The notes: generated by a model not told the origin, from the sequence alone. A stretch of DNA of 23,833 nt from JAXHTH01 sp034211115 (GCA_034211115.1 JAXHTH010000198.1:1-23833), one strand, 5' to 3'. Positions 1 through 7,613 are shown, counted from the first letter of the stretch. Program-made: numbers and translations.

Positions 1-618
1 GACGCCGAGAGCGGCAAGCGCATCGAGGGCAACGGCGTCAGCGGCGTGCTCGCCATCGAAGAACCCTGGCCCGGACAGATGCGCACCGTCTACGGCGACC
101 ACAAGCGCTTCGAGGAAACCTACTTCGAGATGTACCCCGGCTACTACTTCACCGGCGACGGGTGCAAGCGCGACGAGGACGGCTACTACTGGATCACCGG
201 CCGCGTCGACGATGTCATCAACGTCTCCGGCCACCGCATGGGCACCGCCGAGGTCGAGAGCGCCCTCGTGGCCCATCCGAAGGTCTCCGAGGCGGCCGTG
301 GTCGGCTTCCCCCACCCGATCAAGGGCCAGGGCATCTACGCCTACGTGACCCTCAACGCCGGCGAAGAGTACGAGGACGCGCTCAAGAAGGAGCTGGTCA
401 ATCACGTCCGCAAGGAGATCGGCCCCATCGCCTCGCCCGACGTGATCCACTGGGCGCCGGGCCTGCCCAAGACCCGCTCGGGCAAGATCATGCGGCGCAT
501 TCTCCGCAAGATCGCCGAGGACGCCGTCGATCAGCTCGGCGACACGTCGACCCTCGCCGACCCGTCCGTGGTCGAGAACCTCGTGAGCGAGAAGGAGCGC
601 ATGGCCGCCGGCGCGTGA
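1..618 (+). CDS. acs: acetyl-CoA synthetase, C-terminal part (5' end outside window)
   Basis: This is the last 205 codons of an AMP-forming acetyl-CoA synthetase, which activates acetate to acetyl-CoA through an acetyl-adenylate. The reading frame is open from base 1 and ends with TGA at 616-618. Seen in the sequence: the adenylate-forming signature YFTGDG, the hinge segment GRVDDVINVSGHRMGTAEVE, and the C-terminal PKTRSGKIMRR, which carries the lysine that catalyses adenylation and is the known acetylation site in this family. The order and spacing match the C-terminal lid domain of Acs rather than a generic acyl-CoA ligase. The tail after the catalytic lysine (DTSTLADPSVV) is also typical of Acs. 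The gene is followed by a clear intrinsic terminator at 678-710, so it appears to end its transcription unit. Confidence 0.95.
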   Translation, partial: DAESGKRIEGNGVSGVLAIEEPWPGQMRTVYGDHKRFEETYFEMYPGYYFTGDGCKRDEDGYYWITGRVDDVINVSGHRMGTAEVESALVAHPKVSEAAVVGFPHPIKGQGIYAYVTLNAGEEYEDALKKELVNHVRKEIGPIASPDVIHWAPGLPKTRSGKIMRRILRKIAEDAVDQLGDTSTLADPSVVENLVSEKERMAAGA

Positions 619-677
619 TATAGCGCTCGGCGCTCCCCCCGCCGATCGACTGCGATCAGCACTGATGAACACCTCAA

Positions 678-710
678 AGCCCCGGGACTCCCGTCCCGGG
701 GCTGTTCTTC
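678..710 (+). terminator. intrinsic terminator after acs
   Basis: A perfect 10-bp stem, AGCCCCGGGA (678-687) with TCCCGGGGCT (694-703), encloses a 6-nt loop and is followed by the T-rich GTTCTTC. It lies 60 bases after the acs stop and before the CDF gene, so it separates two transcription units. Confidence 0.85.
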
Positions 711-728
711 GTGTCGCGCGGCCGGTGG

Positions 729-734
729 TAGAAT
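729..734 (+). promoter_or_regulatory. possible -10 element of the CDF gene (near-leaderless)
   Basis: TAGAAT lies nine bases before the ATG at 744. If it is the -10 box, transcription would begin about three bases before the start codon, giving an almost leaderless mRNA. There is no Shine-Dalgarno sequence in the remaining space, which fits. No convincing -35 hexamer is visible at 16-18 bp. Confidence 0.35.
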
Positions 735-743
735 CCGCCCTGC

Positions 744-1631
744 ATGGCTTCGCCGGATCTCGACAACACGCGTGGCGTGCATCTCTCGCTCGCCGGTCTG
801 TTCATCAACGGCGGGCTGGCGATCATCAAGCTCGTCACCGGCGTGGTGGGGCATTCCTACGCGCTGATCGCCGACGCGGTCGAGTCGATGGCCGACATCT
901 TCGGATCCATCGTCGTCTGGGGCGGGCTGCGGATCGCCCGCCAGCCGCCGGATGAGAATCACCCCTACGGGTACGGGAAGGCCGAAGCGCTGGCGGGGTT
1001 CGTCGTCGCCCTCATGCTCATCGGCGCCGCGATCGGCATCTCCATCGAAGCGGTGCGCGAGATCATCACGCCGCACCACGCGCCCGCGGCGTACACGCTC
1101 TGGGTCCTGCTGGGCGTCATCCTCGTCAAGGAACTGCTCTACCGCGTCGGCCGGCGGGTCGCGCGCGATTCCAGGAGCAGCGCGGTCCTCGCCGACGCCT
1201 GGCATCACCGCTCCGATGCGATCACCTCGCTGGCCGCGGCGGTCGGGATCAGCATCGCCCTCATCGGCGGCCCGGGTTACGAGCCGGCCGATGACATCGC
1301 CGCCCTCTTCGCCTCCGCCATCATCCTCTTCAACGCCCTGCGCATCATGCGCCCGCCCCTGCGGGAGCTGATGGACACCGAGCCGCCGCACATCACCGAA
1401 CAGGCGGGCGAGATCGCACGCGGCGTGAACGGCGTCGTCGACATCGAGAAGGTCTTCGCCCGCAAGAGCGGAACGCGCTACTGGGTCGACATGCACGTGG
1501 AGGTGGACGGATCGATGTCGGTCCACGACGCCCACGAGCTGGCGCATCAGGTCAAGGACGCCGTGCGCAACGCCATGCCGCGCGTGCACGATGTGCTCAT
1601 CCACATCGAGCCGGCGCCGAACGGCGCCTGA
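744..1631 (+). CDS. cation diffusion facilitator (CDF) family transporter
   Basis: A 295-residue inner-membrane antiporter of the CDF family, which exports divalent metals such as Zn, Fe, Co or Mn in exchange for protons. Seen: a hydrophobic first half with about six membrane segments, the TM2 metal-site region ALIADAVESMAD (D44, E47), the conserved HPYGYGKAEA loop (73-82), the TM5 site DAWHHRSD with H154 and D158 in the HxxxD spacing, and a C-terminal cytosolic domain (about 205-290) with the family's ferredoxin-like pattern ending in VLIHIEP. The length is normal for the family. The metal cannot be read from the sequence with certainty. The gene stands alone after the acs terminator and converges on the DUF1847 gene, 13 bases away. 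Confidence 0.92.
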   Translation: MASPDLDNTRGVHLSLAGLFINGGLAIIKLVTGVVGHSYALIADAVESMADIFGSIVVWGGLRIARQPPDENHPYGYGKAEALAGFVVALMLIGAAIGISIEAVREIITPHHAPAAYTLWVLLGVILVKELLYRVGRRVARDSRSSAVLADAWHHRSDAITSLAAAVGISIALIGGPGYEPADDIAALFASAIILFNALRIMRPPLRELMDTEPPHITEQAGEIARGVNGVVDIEKVFARKSGTRYWVDMHVEVDGSMSVHDAHELAHQVKDAVRNAMPRVHDVLIHIEPAPNGA

Positions 1632-1644
1632 GGGCGCGGGACGA

Positions 1645-2253
1645 TCATCCGTCCGCGGACGGCTCGAACCGCCGGCGTATGTAGGGCGAGTAGATGGCCC
1701 CGATCGGGTTGTGGGCGAGCACGCGGTCCTTGGCGATGAGCGTCGTGCACGGCGCCCTGCACACGAGCGAGAAGATCGCATCGTGCCCCACGCACAGCCC
1801 GCACAGAATGTTCAGCTCCGTGCCCGCCTCGTTGAGCAGTTCCGCCTGGCCGGCCGGGTTGCACATCACCTCGTCCGGCGCCTCGCCGTCGATCTGCTCC
1901 AGCTCCAGCTTCCGCTTGTTCACGCCCGAGACCTTGCAGCAGACGGAGATGACGTCGAAGTGCGGCTTGAGGATGCGGGCGATGATCTCCGCCTCCCCGG
2001 CGAGCCCGATGCAGAAGGCGAGCCCGATCCTGCGGAATCCCATTTCCTTTGCGAAGAGGATGATCTCGTTGAGACGCGGCTCCCTGCAGTAGTGCCGGCC
2101 CTCGATCGCCGTCGCGGCCCGGTGCAGCCGCTCGATGCGATCGTCTTCGTACAGGGAGAGATGTTCCGCGGCGACGCCGAAGCAGTCCTTGCCGTCGTGG
2201 CGGCAATCCTTGCTCTTGCACGGGGCGCAGCGCGGCCTGGGCGGTCGTTTCAT
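1645..2253 (-). CDS. DUF1847 family cysteine-rich metal-binding protein
   Basis: A 202-residue protein matching the DUF1847 family by eye: an N-terminal CAPCKSKDC segment (C9, C12, C17, C24), the conserved LNEIILFAKEMGFRRIGLAFCIGLAGEA region, the pair C105-C106 in VISVCCKVSG, then MCNPAGQAELLNE and NILCGLCVGHD (C151, C154), C165 and C169. More than ten cysteines in conserved places suggest a bound metal or Fe-S cluster. The family has no established biochemical role. The start at 2253 was chosen because the ATG overlaps the TGA of the upstream DUF89 gene in a 4-base ATGA. A longer in-frame start at 2349 would add an Arg-rich stretch read through the neighbouring gene. The coupling implies joint translation with the DUF89 protein. 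Confidence 0.85.
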   Translation of the reverse strand: MKRPPRPRCAPCKSKDCRHDGKDCFGVAAEHLSLYEDDRIERLHRAATAIEGRHYCREPRLNEIILFAKEMGFRRIGLAFCIGLAGEAEIIARILKPHFDVISVCCKVSGVNKRKLELEQIDGEAPDEVMCNPAGQAELLNEAGTELNILCGLCVGHDAIFSLVCRAPCTTLIAKDRVLAHNPIGAIYSPYIRRRFEPSADG

Positions 2254-3137
2254 CGCGAAGATCCTCGGCCTTCCGGTCGCGCGCCGTCGGGCGGGACGAC
2301 CACGAAATCGCCCTCGGCGCAGCCGACGTGCTGCGCCACGAGCGGGCATTTGGCCATGAGCAGAAAGTACATGCGCCCGCCGTTGACGGTGTTGAGGGTC
2401 TCGAAGTTGCCCATCCCCTTGGCGAGGATGAGATCGGCCTCGTCGAAGCGCCTTCGAAAGCCCGGCGAGCAGTCTTCGAGTATCGTCCCCGGCGCGTCCG
2501 AGCCGTTGTCGATCACCTCGACGAGTGCGCTGAGCCCGGCCGCCTCGGCGTCCTCACGCGTCGCGTCGTTGATCACCGGCCCGCCGCGGACGGCCAGCGT
2601 GATGCGCTCCCGCGGCAGACGCTCGATGAACAGCCGATCGAAGACGATCTCCCCGGCGTTGTCGGCGAGATAGAGGATGCGCGCCGCCGACTCGATGCGC
2701 TCCTGCAAACCGTCGATCGTCCCCCTCAGCGGGCGGCTGAGCGCGCGTTCGATCACCTCCCGCACCGCCGATTCCGTGACGTTCTCGAGGGCGGCGAAAT
2801 CGATCGTGTTGCCCGCGATCGCCAGCCGGACGGCCGTGTCGAACGGATCGGCGGACGCCTCGATTCGCTCCTTCAGGGATGGATACAGCGCCAGGGCATG
2901 ACGATTGAACTGCTCCTTGACCGGCCGGTAGGGATCATCATCGTCCAGCAGGCGGCGGATGAGCCGATGGATGCGACGGCCCATCACCGGAGGCGGGTCG
3001 GTCAGGTCCAGCTCGCCCAGCCCGCGGAGCAGCTCGCGGACGACCCGGGCGTGCATCTCTTCATCGTCGGTCAGGCGGCGGATGGCCCCCAGTGCCTGGC
3101 GCAGGAAGCACGGAATGCAGTCGAGCTGGGTGTGCAT
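2250..3137 (-). CDS. DUF89/ARMT1-like damage-control phosphatase family protein
   Basis: A 295-residue protein of the DUF89 (ARMT1-like) family, known for metal-dependent phosphatases that hydrolyse damaged or excess sugar phosphates and related metabolites. Seen: an N-terminal CxxC (C7, C10) followed by FLRQAL, as in the prokaryotic subgroup; AGNTIDF (108-114); the acidic metal and phosphate site DNAGEIVFD (159-167); RGGPVINDAT (184-193); and LAKGMGNFET (239-248). These occur in family order, with the expected Asp and Asn residues intact. The length is normal for the bacterial subgroup. It heads a two-gene minus-strand unit, and its TGA overlaps the ATG of the DUF1847 gene. The substrate is unknown; linkage to a cysteine-rich protein is the only hint about its job. 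Confidence 0.88.
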   Translation of the reverse strand: MHTQLDCIPCFLRQALGAIRRLTDDEEMHARVVRELLRGLGELDLTDPPPVMGRRIHRLIRRLLDDDDPYRPVKEQFNRHALALYPSLKERIEASADPFDTAVRLAIAGNTIDFAALENVTESAVREVIERALSRPLRGTIDGLQERIESAARILYLADNAGEIVFDRLFIERLPRERITLAVRGGPVINDATREDAEAAGLSALVEVIDNGSDAPGTILEDCSPGFRRRFDEADLILAKGMGNFETLNTVNGGRMYFLLMAKCPLVAQHVGCAEGDFVVVPPDGARPEGRGSSR

Positions 3138-3170
3138 GAGGCCGCCGGTAGTCTAGGCGGCAGCCCCACG

Positions 3171-3193
3171 AAAAACGGCCCTCGCGGGGCCGT
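3171..3193 (-). terminator. intrinsic terminator of tRNA-Gln
   Basis: Read on the minus strand, the stem ACGGCCC/GGGCCGT (7 bp) with a 5-nt CGCGA loop is followed at once by TTTTT. It lies 24 bases beyond the 3' end of the tRNA and before the DUF89 gene, so it most likely ends the tRNA transcript. Confidence 0.85.
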
Positions 3194-3216
3194 CAATCGT
3201 GCTCGCGGTCGGGAAA

Positions 3217-3287
3217 CTGGGGATCAGGGACTCGAACCCCGACTAACTGAACCAGAATCAGTCGTGCTACCATTACACCAATCCCCA
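3217..3287 (-). tRNA. tRNA-Gln (anticodon CTG)
   Basis: On the minus strand a 71-base cloverleaf starts TGGGGAT and ends ATCCCCA plus discriminator G. The D-arm reads GGTGTAATGGTAGCAC, the anticodon arm is ACTGA-TTCTGGT-TCAGT with loop positions 34-36 equal to CTG, and the T-arm holds GGTTCGAGTCC. The acceptor stem beginning U1 with a G discriminator is typical of glutamine tRNAs. CCA is not encoded: the next bases are TTTCCC. It decodes CAG. Confidence 0.96.
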
Positions 3288-3299
3288 AGGGAAGGCACG

Positions 3300-3327
3300 A
3301 TTGTATATCGGCTCCGCGGCGGATCAA
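3300..3327 (-). promoter_or_regulatory. promoter of tRNA-Gln
   Basis: On the minus strand TTGATC (3322-3327) and TACAAT (3300-3305) are separated by 16 bp. The expected start point is about six bases before the tRNA 5' end at 3287. Both boxes are close to the sigma-70 consensus, and the spacing to the tRNA is as expected. Confidence 0.7.
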
Positions 3328-3627
3328 GAGCAGTCCGATCGGGCGATCGGAGCGGTCGTCCGCCGCGCACCCCGCCCTCGTCCGGGGGCCGTGCGGTTTG
3401 CGGGGGCCGGCCCCGCCGGCCGTCCGGTGCACCGGGACCGCGCGGCCGATACGCTCGGGAGGCCGGTGGGGCAGTCCGCCTCGGCGTCGGTATCTGCACT
3501 GATCGGCCTGAACCGGGCGATCAGTGACGCCGCGGTTCCCTTCATCGATCATCGGTGGCGCGTGGCCCGCGTTGCCACGCGGGGCTCAAGGGTGTGCAGC
3601 GCCCGTCGATCACCGGCTGATCCCTGA
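3328..3627. other. 300-base stretch without a gene
   Basis: I see no credible coding region here. The stretch holds two hairpins. One near 3499-3524 pairs CTGATCG with CGATCAG. The other pairs GCGTGGC (3560-3566) with GCCACGC (3574-3580). Neither has a T-tract. The second lies downstream of the OmpH-like gene on the minus strand and could serve as its transcript end. Confidence 0.4.
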
Positions 3628-3669
3628 TCGCTCGTCGCTTATCGCTTATCGCTCATCGCTCATCGCTCC
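3628..3669. repeat. heptamer tandem array (TCGCTTA/TCGCTCA), 6 units
   Basis: Six consecutive 7-mers read TCGCTCG, TCGCTTA, TCGCTTA, TCGCTCA, TCGCTCA and TCGCTCC. Only the last two positions vary. The array ends one base before the stop codon of the minus-strand OmpH-like gene (3671-3673), so it sits at the very start of that gene's 3' UTR. Confidence 0.85.
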
Positions 3670-3670
3670 C

Positions 3671-4399
3671 TCACTCCTCCTCCAGATGCAGCTCCTCCAT
3701 GACATCGGCCGTGATGTCCAGCGCCTCGGGATAGCGCAGCGCGCTGCGGAGGCGGATGGCGGTCATCGCCTGCTCGGGGTTTTCCGCCTCGAACGGCTCG
3801 CCGGTGGGGACAAACTGATAGATCGTGTCGATGCCGTTGCGGTCGGCGACGATCTCCACCGCGGCGACGAGTTCGCGATAGGCGCGTTCGAGCTGGTCGG
3901 CATCGAGCCTGCCTCTGCGGCCGAGGGCGCTCTCCTGCCACTGCATGAACTCCTCGTAGACGGCCTGGCCCTGTCGGAGGGCCGCCTGGGCTTCCTCAGA
4001 GTTCGGATCGAGTTCGCGCAGTCGCTTCTGGATCTCATCGAGGCGCTGGCGGTATTCGGCCTCGGTTTCCCGGACCTCTTCCATGAGCGGCTCGCGCTCC
4101 TCCGCGAACGCCTCGGACTGCATGAGCTGGCCGAGGATCTTGCCGGTGTAGACGTAGCCGACGCTGTAGGCGCGGTCATGGGCGCTCTCGCCCCACGCGA
4201 GTCGTCCGCCCCGGTTGCGAAGGGCGATGTCCTCCGCGTCGCCTCTCAGGGTCAGGAGCTCGACCGGGCCCGGGTCGCCCGGCCCGGTCTGGGGGTCGGC
4301 GAAGGCCGGACTGCCGCCCCGCCCCAGCAGCAGCGAGACGTTCAGGGCGATGAGAAGGGCGAGCAGGCCGTAGATCATGATGCGTTCGCGGGGGTGCAT
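3671..4399 (-). CDS. OmpH/Skp-like periplasmic chaperone family protein
   Basis: A 242-residue envelope protein resembling the OmpH (Skp) family, whose members are trimeric periplasmic chaperones with long coiled-coil arms that hold unfolded outer-membrane proteins. Seen: a short basic N-terminus and one hydrophobic segment (about residues 8-26, a signal sequence or anchor); a stretch beginning VGYVYTGKILGQLMQSEAF that matches the usual opening strand and helix; then a charged, heptad-rich helical region (about 95-175) typical of the coiled-coil arms; and a C-terminal VAAVEIVADRNGIDTIYQF, matching the family's closing strand. It is longer than Escherichia coli Skp because of an N-terminal extension. 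A Shine-Dalgarno AGGAAAG lies before the ATG. The remainder is inference; low-identity coiled-coil proteins are easy to over-assign. Confidence 0.75.
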   Translation of the reverse strand: MHPRERIMIYGLLALLIALNVSLLLGRGGSPAFADPQTGPGDPGPVELLTLRGDAEDIALRNRGGRLAWGESAHDRAYSVGYVYTGKILGQLMQSEAFAEEREPLMEEVRETEAEYRQRLDEIQKRLRELDPNSEEAQAALRQGQAVYEEFMQWQESALGRRGRLDADQLERAYRELVAAVEIVADRNGIDTIYQFVPTGEPFEAENPEQAMTAIRLRSALRYPEALDITADVMEELHLEEE

Positions 4400-4657
4400 G
4401 GTGCTTTCCTGGCTGAATTGCGATGTGCGGCGAGAAACCCCGGGGCGGATCCTCCGCCCCCGGCCGTCCTCTTCATACCGAGATCATGGACACGAGGTTC
4501 GGGCGGAGGATTCCCGAGCGACATTGGCACATTTGCACATGGGCACAGGCGTTGGCGGAGATGGTGGTCCTCGGTGGTCTTCCGGGGGCGCCGGAGGCCG
4601 CGAAGCCGCAGGCGGCTCATCTCCCCGCCCTCAGCTCCCTCGATCCTCTCCCCCCTT

Positions 4658-4689
4658 GATGCCATGATGCCACGATCCCATGATGCCTT
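4658..4689. repeat. octamer tandem array (GATGCCAT), 4 units
   Basis: Four consecutive 8-mers read GATGCCAT, GATGCCAC, GATCCCAT and GATGCCTT. The array ends five bases before the stop codon of the minus-strand zf-TFIIB gene (4695-4697). The rest of the gap 4400-4657 shows no gene. Confidence 0.8.
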
Positions 4690-4694
4690 CTTCC

Positions 4695-5093
4695 TCAATG
4701 TCCGAACAGCGCCTTGATGCGCTCGAGGATCGTGAATTCGCTGAGGTCGCGGAGTTCGCCGGCATCGAGGAAGCTGCCCTGGCACTTGCGGCAGAGCTCG
4801 AAGCCGACGTGCTTCTGCGCGCGGTCGGTCACGTGCCGCATGGGCACGCCGCAGCGCGGGCAGTTGATTTCGCGGATCTCGTTCTGCTCCCTGCCCGTCT
4901 CCTCCGATCCGATGTCGATGGCGTCCACGAGCGTTTTGTCCTTGAGGATCTTCAGGCGTTCGCCCTTGTCCAGCCAGAGGCCGAGGCACTGCTCGCAACG
5001 ATCGACGGTGAACGCCCCGGCCTTCAGCGGCCGCATCGGCACGTGACACTTGGGGCAGTTGATGATGTCCTGGTCGGCGATCTGGTCGGCCAT
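4695..5093 (-). CDS. double zf-TFIIB zinc-ribbon protein
   Basis: A 132-residue soluble protein made of two zf-TFIIB-type zinc ribbons. Ribbon 1 uses CPKC (C13, C16) and CEQC (C33, C36) followed by LGLWLDKGE. Ribbon 2 uses CPRC (C78, C81) and CRKC (C101, C104) followed by QGSFLDAGEL. The pattern CPxC ... CxxC-G-(W/F)-LD-x-GE is the family signature in both halves. The ribbons are joined by a charged linker (about 45-75), and the protein ends in a short helix. Such proteins bind zinc and are presumed to bind nucleic acid or protein partners, but no specific role is established. It is the second gene in a minus-strand series between the small CxxC protein and the OmpH-like protein, though gaps of 96 and 295 bases argue against tight operon coupling. 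Confidence 0.88.
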   Translation of the reverse strand: MADQIADQDIINCPKCHVPMRPLKAGAFTVDRCEQCLGLWLDKGERLKILKDKTLVDAIDIGSEETGREQNEIREINCPRCGVPMRHVTDRAQKHVGFELCRKCQGSFLDAGELRDLSEFTILERIKALFGH

Positions 5094-5151
5094 CGTCTTG
5101 CTCCGTATTCCGAGTTCGGCGGGGAGAGGATAGGCGGAAGACGAGAAGAAA

Positions 5152-5183
5152 GCGACGGAGCGACGAGGCGACGAAGCGACGAA
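5152..5183. repeat. octamer tandem array (GCGACGAA), 4 units
   Basis: Four consecutive 8-mers read GCGACGGA, GCGACGAG, GCGACGAA and GCGACGAA. A related purine-rich run precedes them from about 5137. The array ends six bases before the stop codon of the minus-strand gene at 5190. Confidence 0.8.
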
Positions 5184-5189
5184 GACTGT

Positions 5190-5627
5190 TCAATGGCTGC
5201 CGGCGTCCTCGTGCCGCTGTTGGGATTGCCACGCTGCAATCAGCTCCCCGTACTCCGCATCCGGGGCCAGAAACTTGCGATAGCACTCCGTGCACACCCA
5301 CTCCCGCCCGTCCGTTGTATAGCCGAAGCGGTCCTCTTCTTCGCCGCGGTCCCAGATCTTGTGCGTGCAGATCTCGCAATGATCGTGGTCCCAGCCGCCC
5401 CGGATCAGTTCAGCACGCTCCGGATCATACCTCTGTCCGAGGTACTCGCGCATGGAGCCGCTGACGCGATTCACCACGGCATCGCGCGGCCACCACTCCT
5501 GCCGCCGCCAGGGACGTCCGAGACACCGCTGCACTTCGTCCCGCAGGTGCGCCCACTGCCACTCGCCGCCGTGCAGCGGGATCGTCGGCCCTCCGTGTCC
5601 GTCTTCCCTTCTTCGCCTCTTCCACAT
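5190..5627 (-). CDS. small CxxC protein of unknown function
   Basis: A 145-residue protein I do not recognise. It has a basic N-terminus (KRRRRE), a Trp-rich middle (W22, W26 and W28 region to W46), and a C-terminal four-cysteine module, HCEICTHKIW (C84, C87) ... EWVCTECYRKFL (C112, C115), which looks like a treble-clef or zinc-ribbon metal site. There is no signal peptide or membrane segment. The start at 5627 is preferred over an in-frame one at 5702 because a TATGAT box (5634-5639) ends six bases upstream, so the upstream ATG would not be in such a transcript; GGGAG is also present but too close to be a standard ribosome site. It lies between lepA and the zf-TFIIB gene on the same strand. 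Function is unknown. Confidence 0.65.
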   Translation of the reverse strand: MWKRRRREDGHGGPTIPLHGGEWQWAHLRDEVQRCLGRPWRRQEWWPRDAVVNRVSGSMREYLGQRYDPERAELIRGGWDHDHCEICTHKIWDRGEEEDRFGYTTDGREWVCTECYRKFLAPDAEYGELIAAWQSQQRHEDAGSH

Positions 5628-5722
5628 ACTCCCATCATACCATGTGCATGCCACTGCAACGAAACGAAACGCAAGCTCCCCCGGCAAGCCGGGGGGCACC
5701 ATGATTTCGGCGTTCCGGTTTC

Positions 5723-5754
5723 GTTTTGACGTTTCGACGTTTCGACGTTTGGTC
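5723..5754. repeat. octamer tandem array (GTTTCGAC), 4 units
   Basis: Four consecutive 8-mers read GTTTTGAC, GTTTCGAC, GTTTCGAC and GTTTGGTC. The array ends two bases before the lepA stop codon (5757-5759) and so forms the first bases of the lepA 3' UTR. Confidence 0.85.
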
Positions 5755-5756
5755 GT

Positions 5757-7565
5757 CTACTCCCCCTGTTCGAGGACGGAGAGGAAGGCCTCCTGGGGGA
5801 TGTTGACCGAGCCGATGCTCTTCATCCGCTGTTTGCCCGCCTTCTGCTTCTCCAGCAGCTTGCGCTTGCGGGTCACATCGCCGCCGTAGCACTTGGCGGT
5901 CACGTTCTTGCGGACCGCCTTGATGCTCTCGCGGGCGATGATCTTCCCGCCGATCGCGGCCTGGAGGGGGATCTCGAACTGGTGGCGCCCGATCTGCCGG
6001 CGAAGCTTGATGAGGATCGCCCGGCTGCGCTTCTCCGCCACGCTGCGGTGGCAGATGAACGACAGCGCCTCGACGGGCGTGTTGTTGACGAGGATGAGCA
6101 CCTTCGCGAGGTCCGCGGCGCGGAAGCCGATGATCTCGTAATCCATCGTCCCGTAGCCGCGGGTGGTCGCCTTCAGCTTGTCGTAGAAATCGTAGATGAT
6201 CTCGGCGAGCGGCAGCTCGTAATCGAGGATCTGCCGCGTGTCGGAGAGGAACTGCTGGGCCTTGAACGTGCCGCGCCGACTGTCGCAGAGCTTGAGCAGG
6301 TCGCCGATGTTCTCGGTGGGGCAGATGATCTCGAGCTTGACGATCGGCTCGCGGATTTCGGCGATCTTCGTCGGGTCGGGCAGCTCGGCGGGATTATGGA
6401 TCTCCAGTGTTTCGCCATCGGTGAGCGCGACCTCGTAGCTGACATTGGGCGCGGTCTGGACGACCTCGACCCCGCCCTCGCGCTCCAGCCGCTCCTGCAC
6501 GATCTCCATGTGCAGCAGCCCGAGGAAGCCGCAGCGGAAACCGAATCCCAGCGCCTCGGAATGCTGGGGCTGGAACGTGAATGACGTATCGTTGAGGTTG
6601 AGCTTTTCGATCGCCTCGCGCAGCGCTTCGAAATCGCCCTTCTTCGTCGGATCGTCCGTCGTGGTGGCGGGATAGAAATCGCAGAAGACCATCTGCTTGG
6701 GCTCTTCGTAGCCGGGCAGGGGGTCCGCGGCGGGGTCGGTGTCGAGCGTGATCGTGTCGCCGACGCGCACGTCGGCGAGCGTCTTGATCGCCGCGACCAT
6801 GTAGCCGACGTCGGCGTGATCGAGCTGCCTGACCTTCGTCGGCGCCGGCGTATACCGGCCGAGTTCGCTGATGGTGAACGTGCGGCCAGTGCCCATCATG
6901 CGAATGCGATCACCCATGCGCAGCGAGCCGTCGAAGACGCGGAGATAGACGATCACGCCGCGGTAATCGTCGTAATGGCTGTCGAAGACGAGGGCGCGGG
7001 TCTTGTCGGTCTTCGGCGCGGCGGGCGCGGGCAAACGCCGGCAGATGGCCTCGAGCAGCTCGGGGATGCCTTGGCCGGTCTTCGCCGAGCAGTAGAGGCA
7101 CTCCTCGGCGGGCAGGCCCAGCACCTGCTCGATCTCCATCGCCACCCCGTCCGGATCCGCCGCGGGCAGGTCGATCTTGTTCACGACCGGGATCAGCTCG
7201 AGATCGTGGTTGACGGCGAGATACGCGTTGGCGACCGTCTGCGCCTCCACCCCCTGCGTGGCGTCGACCACGAGCAGCGCGCCCTCGCAGGCGGTCAGGG
7301 CACGGCTCACCTCGTAGGAGAAGTCGACGTGCCCGGGCGTGTCGATCAGATTCAGCTCGTAGTCCTCACCCTCGAATGGATAGTGAATCGTGACGGCGGA
7401 GGCTTTGATCGTGATGCCCCGCTCGCGCTCGAGATCCATGTCATCGAGCATCTGCTCCCGCACCTCGCGGTCGGATACGGCGTGGGTGAACTGGAGCAGC
7501 CGGTCGGCGAGCGTGCTCTTGCCGTGATCGATGTGGGCGATGATGGAGAAGTTGCGGATGGGCAC
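5757..7565 (-). CDS. lepA: elongation factor 4 (LepA) GTPase
   Basis: A 602-residue ribosome-associated GTPase of the LepA/EF4 family, which acts on translating or assembling ribosomes. Seen: G1 AHIDHGKST (10-18), switch region RGITIKASAVTIHY, G3 DTPGHVDF, G4 NKIDLPAADP and G5 CSAKTG; then domain II (GDRIRMM), the LepA-specific stretch LGFGFRCGFLGLLHMEI, and the characteristic C-terminal domain with VTAKCYGGDVTRKRKLLEKQKAGKQRMK. The length is the usual 600 residues. The start is GTG; the sequence PIRNFSIIAHIDHG leaves no room for another. No Shine-Dalgarno sequence precedes it, and the upstream bases even read CCTCCTT. Immediately upstream lies a heptamer array, and a possible -10 (TAGAAT) is at 7657-7662, so the leader would consist largely of repeats. 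Confidence 0.98.
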   Translation of the reverse strand: MPIRNFSIIAHIDHGKSTLADRLLQFTHAVSDREVREQMLDDMDLERERGITIKASAVTIHYPFEGEDYELNLIDTPGHVDFSYEVSRALTACEGALLVVDATQGVEAQTVANAYLAVNHDLELIPVVNKIDLPAADPDGVAMEIEQVLGLPAEECLYCSAKTGQGIPELLEAICRRLPAPAAPKTDKTRALVFDSHYDDYRGVIVYLRVFDGSLRMGDRIRMMGTGRTFTISELGRYTPAPTKVRQLDHADVGYMVAAIKTLADVRVGDTITLDTDPAADPLPGYEEPKQMVFCDFYPATTTDDPTKKGDFEALREAIEKLNLNDTSFTFQPQHSEALGFGFRCGFLGLLHMEIVQERLEREGGVEVVQTAPNVSYEVALTDGETLEIHNPAELPDPTKIAEIREPIVKLEIICPTENIGDLLKLCDSRRGTFKAQQFLSDTRQILDYELPLAEIIYDFYDKLKATTRGYGTMDYEIIGFRAADLAKVLILVNNTPVEALSFICHRSVAEKRSRAILIKLRRQIGRHQFEIPLQAAIGGKIIARESIKAVRKNVTAKCYGGDVTRKRKLLEKQKAGKQRMKSIGSVNIPQEAFLSVLEQGE

Positions 7566-7571
7566 GGGAAG

Positions 7572-7613
7572 GAGGCTTGAGGCTTGAGGCCTGAGACCTG
7601 GGGCTTGAGGCTT
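7572..7613. repeat. heptamer tandem array (GAGGCTT), 6 units, in the lepA leader
   Basis: Six consecutive 7-mers read GAGGCTT, GAGGCTT, GAGGCCT, GAGACCT, GGGGCTT and GAGGCTT. Degenerate copies continue to about 7650. On the lepA strand the unit is AAGCCTC, and the array ends six bases before the GTG start codon. Confidence 0.85.

Noticed and set aside
1655..1670. Palindrome CCGTCCGCGGACGG as an operator or terminator
   Set aside because: It lies inside the last codons of the DUF1847 gene and has no T-tract; short GC palindromes are common by chance in this composition.
3217..3287. Integration site at the tRNA 3' end
   Set aside because: Such genes often host elements, but the downstream bases lead straight into a terminator and housekeeping genes, and I see no repeat of the tRNA 3' end.
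2328..3527. A 399-codon plus-strand frame across the DUF89 gene and the tRNA
   Set aside because: It runs through the tRNA gene and its terminator and is antisense to a recognised family.
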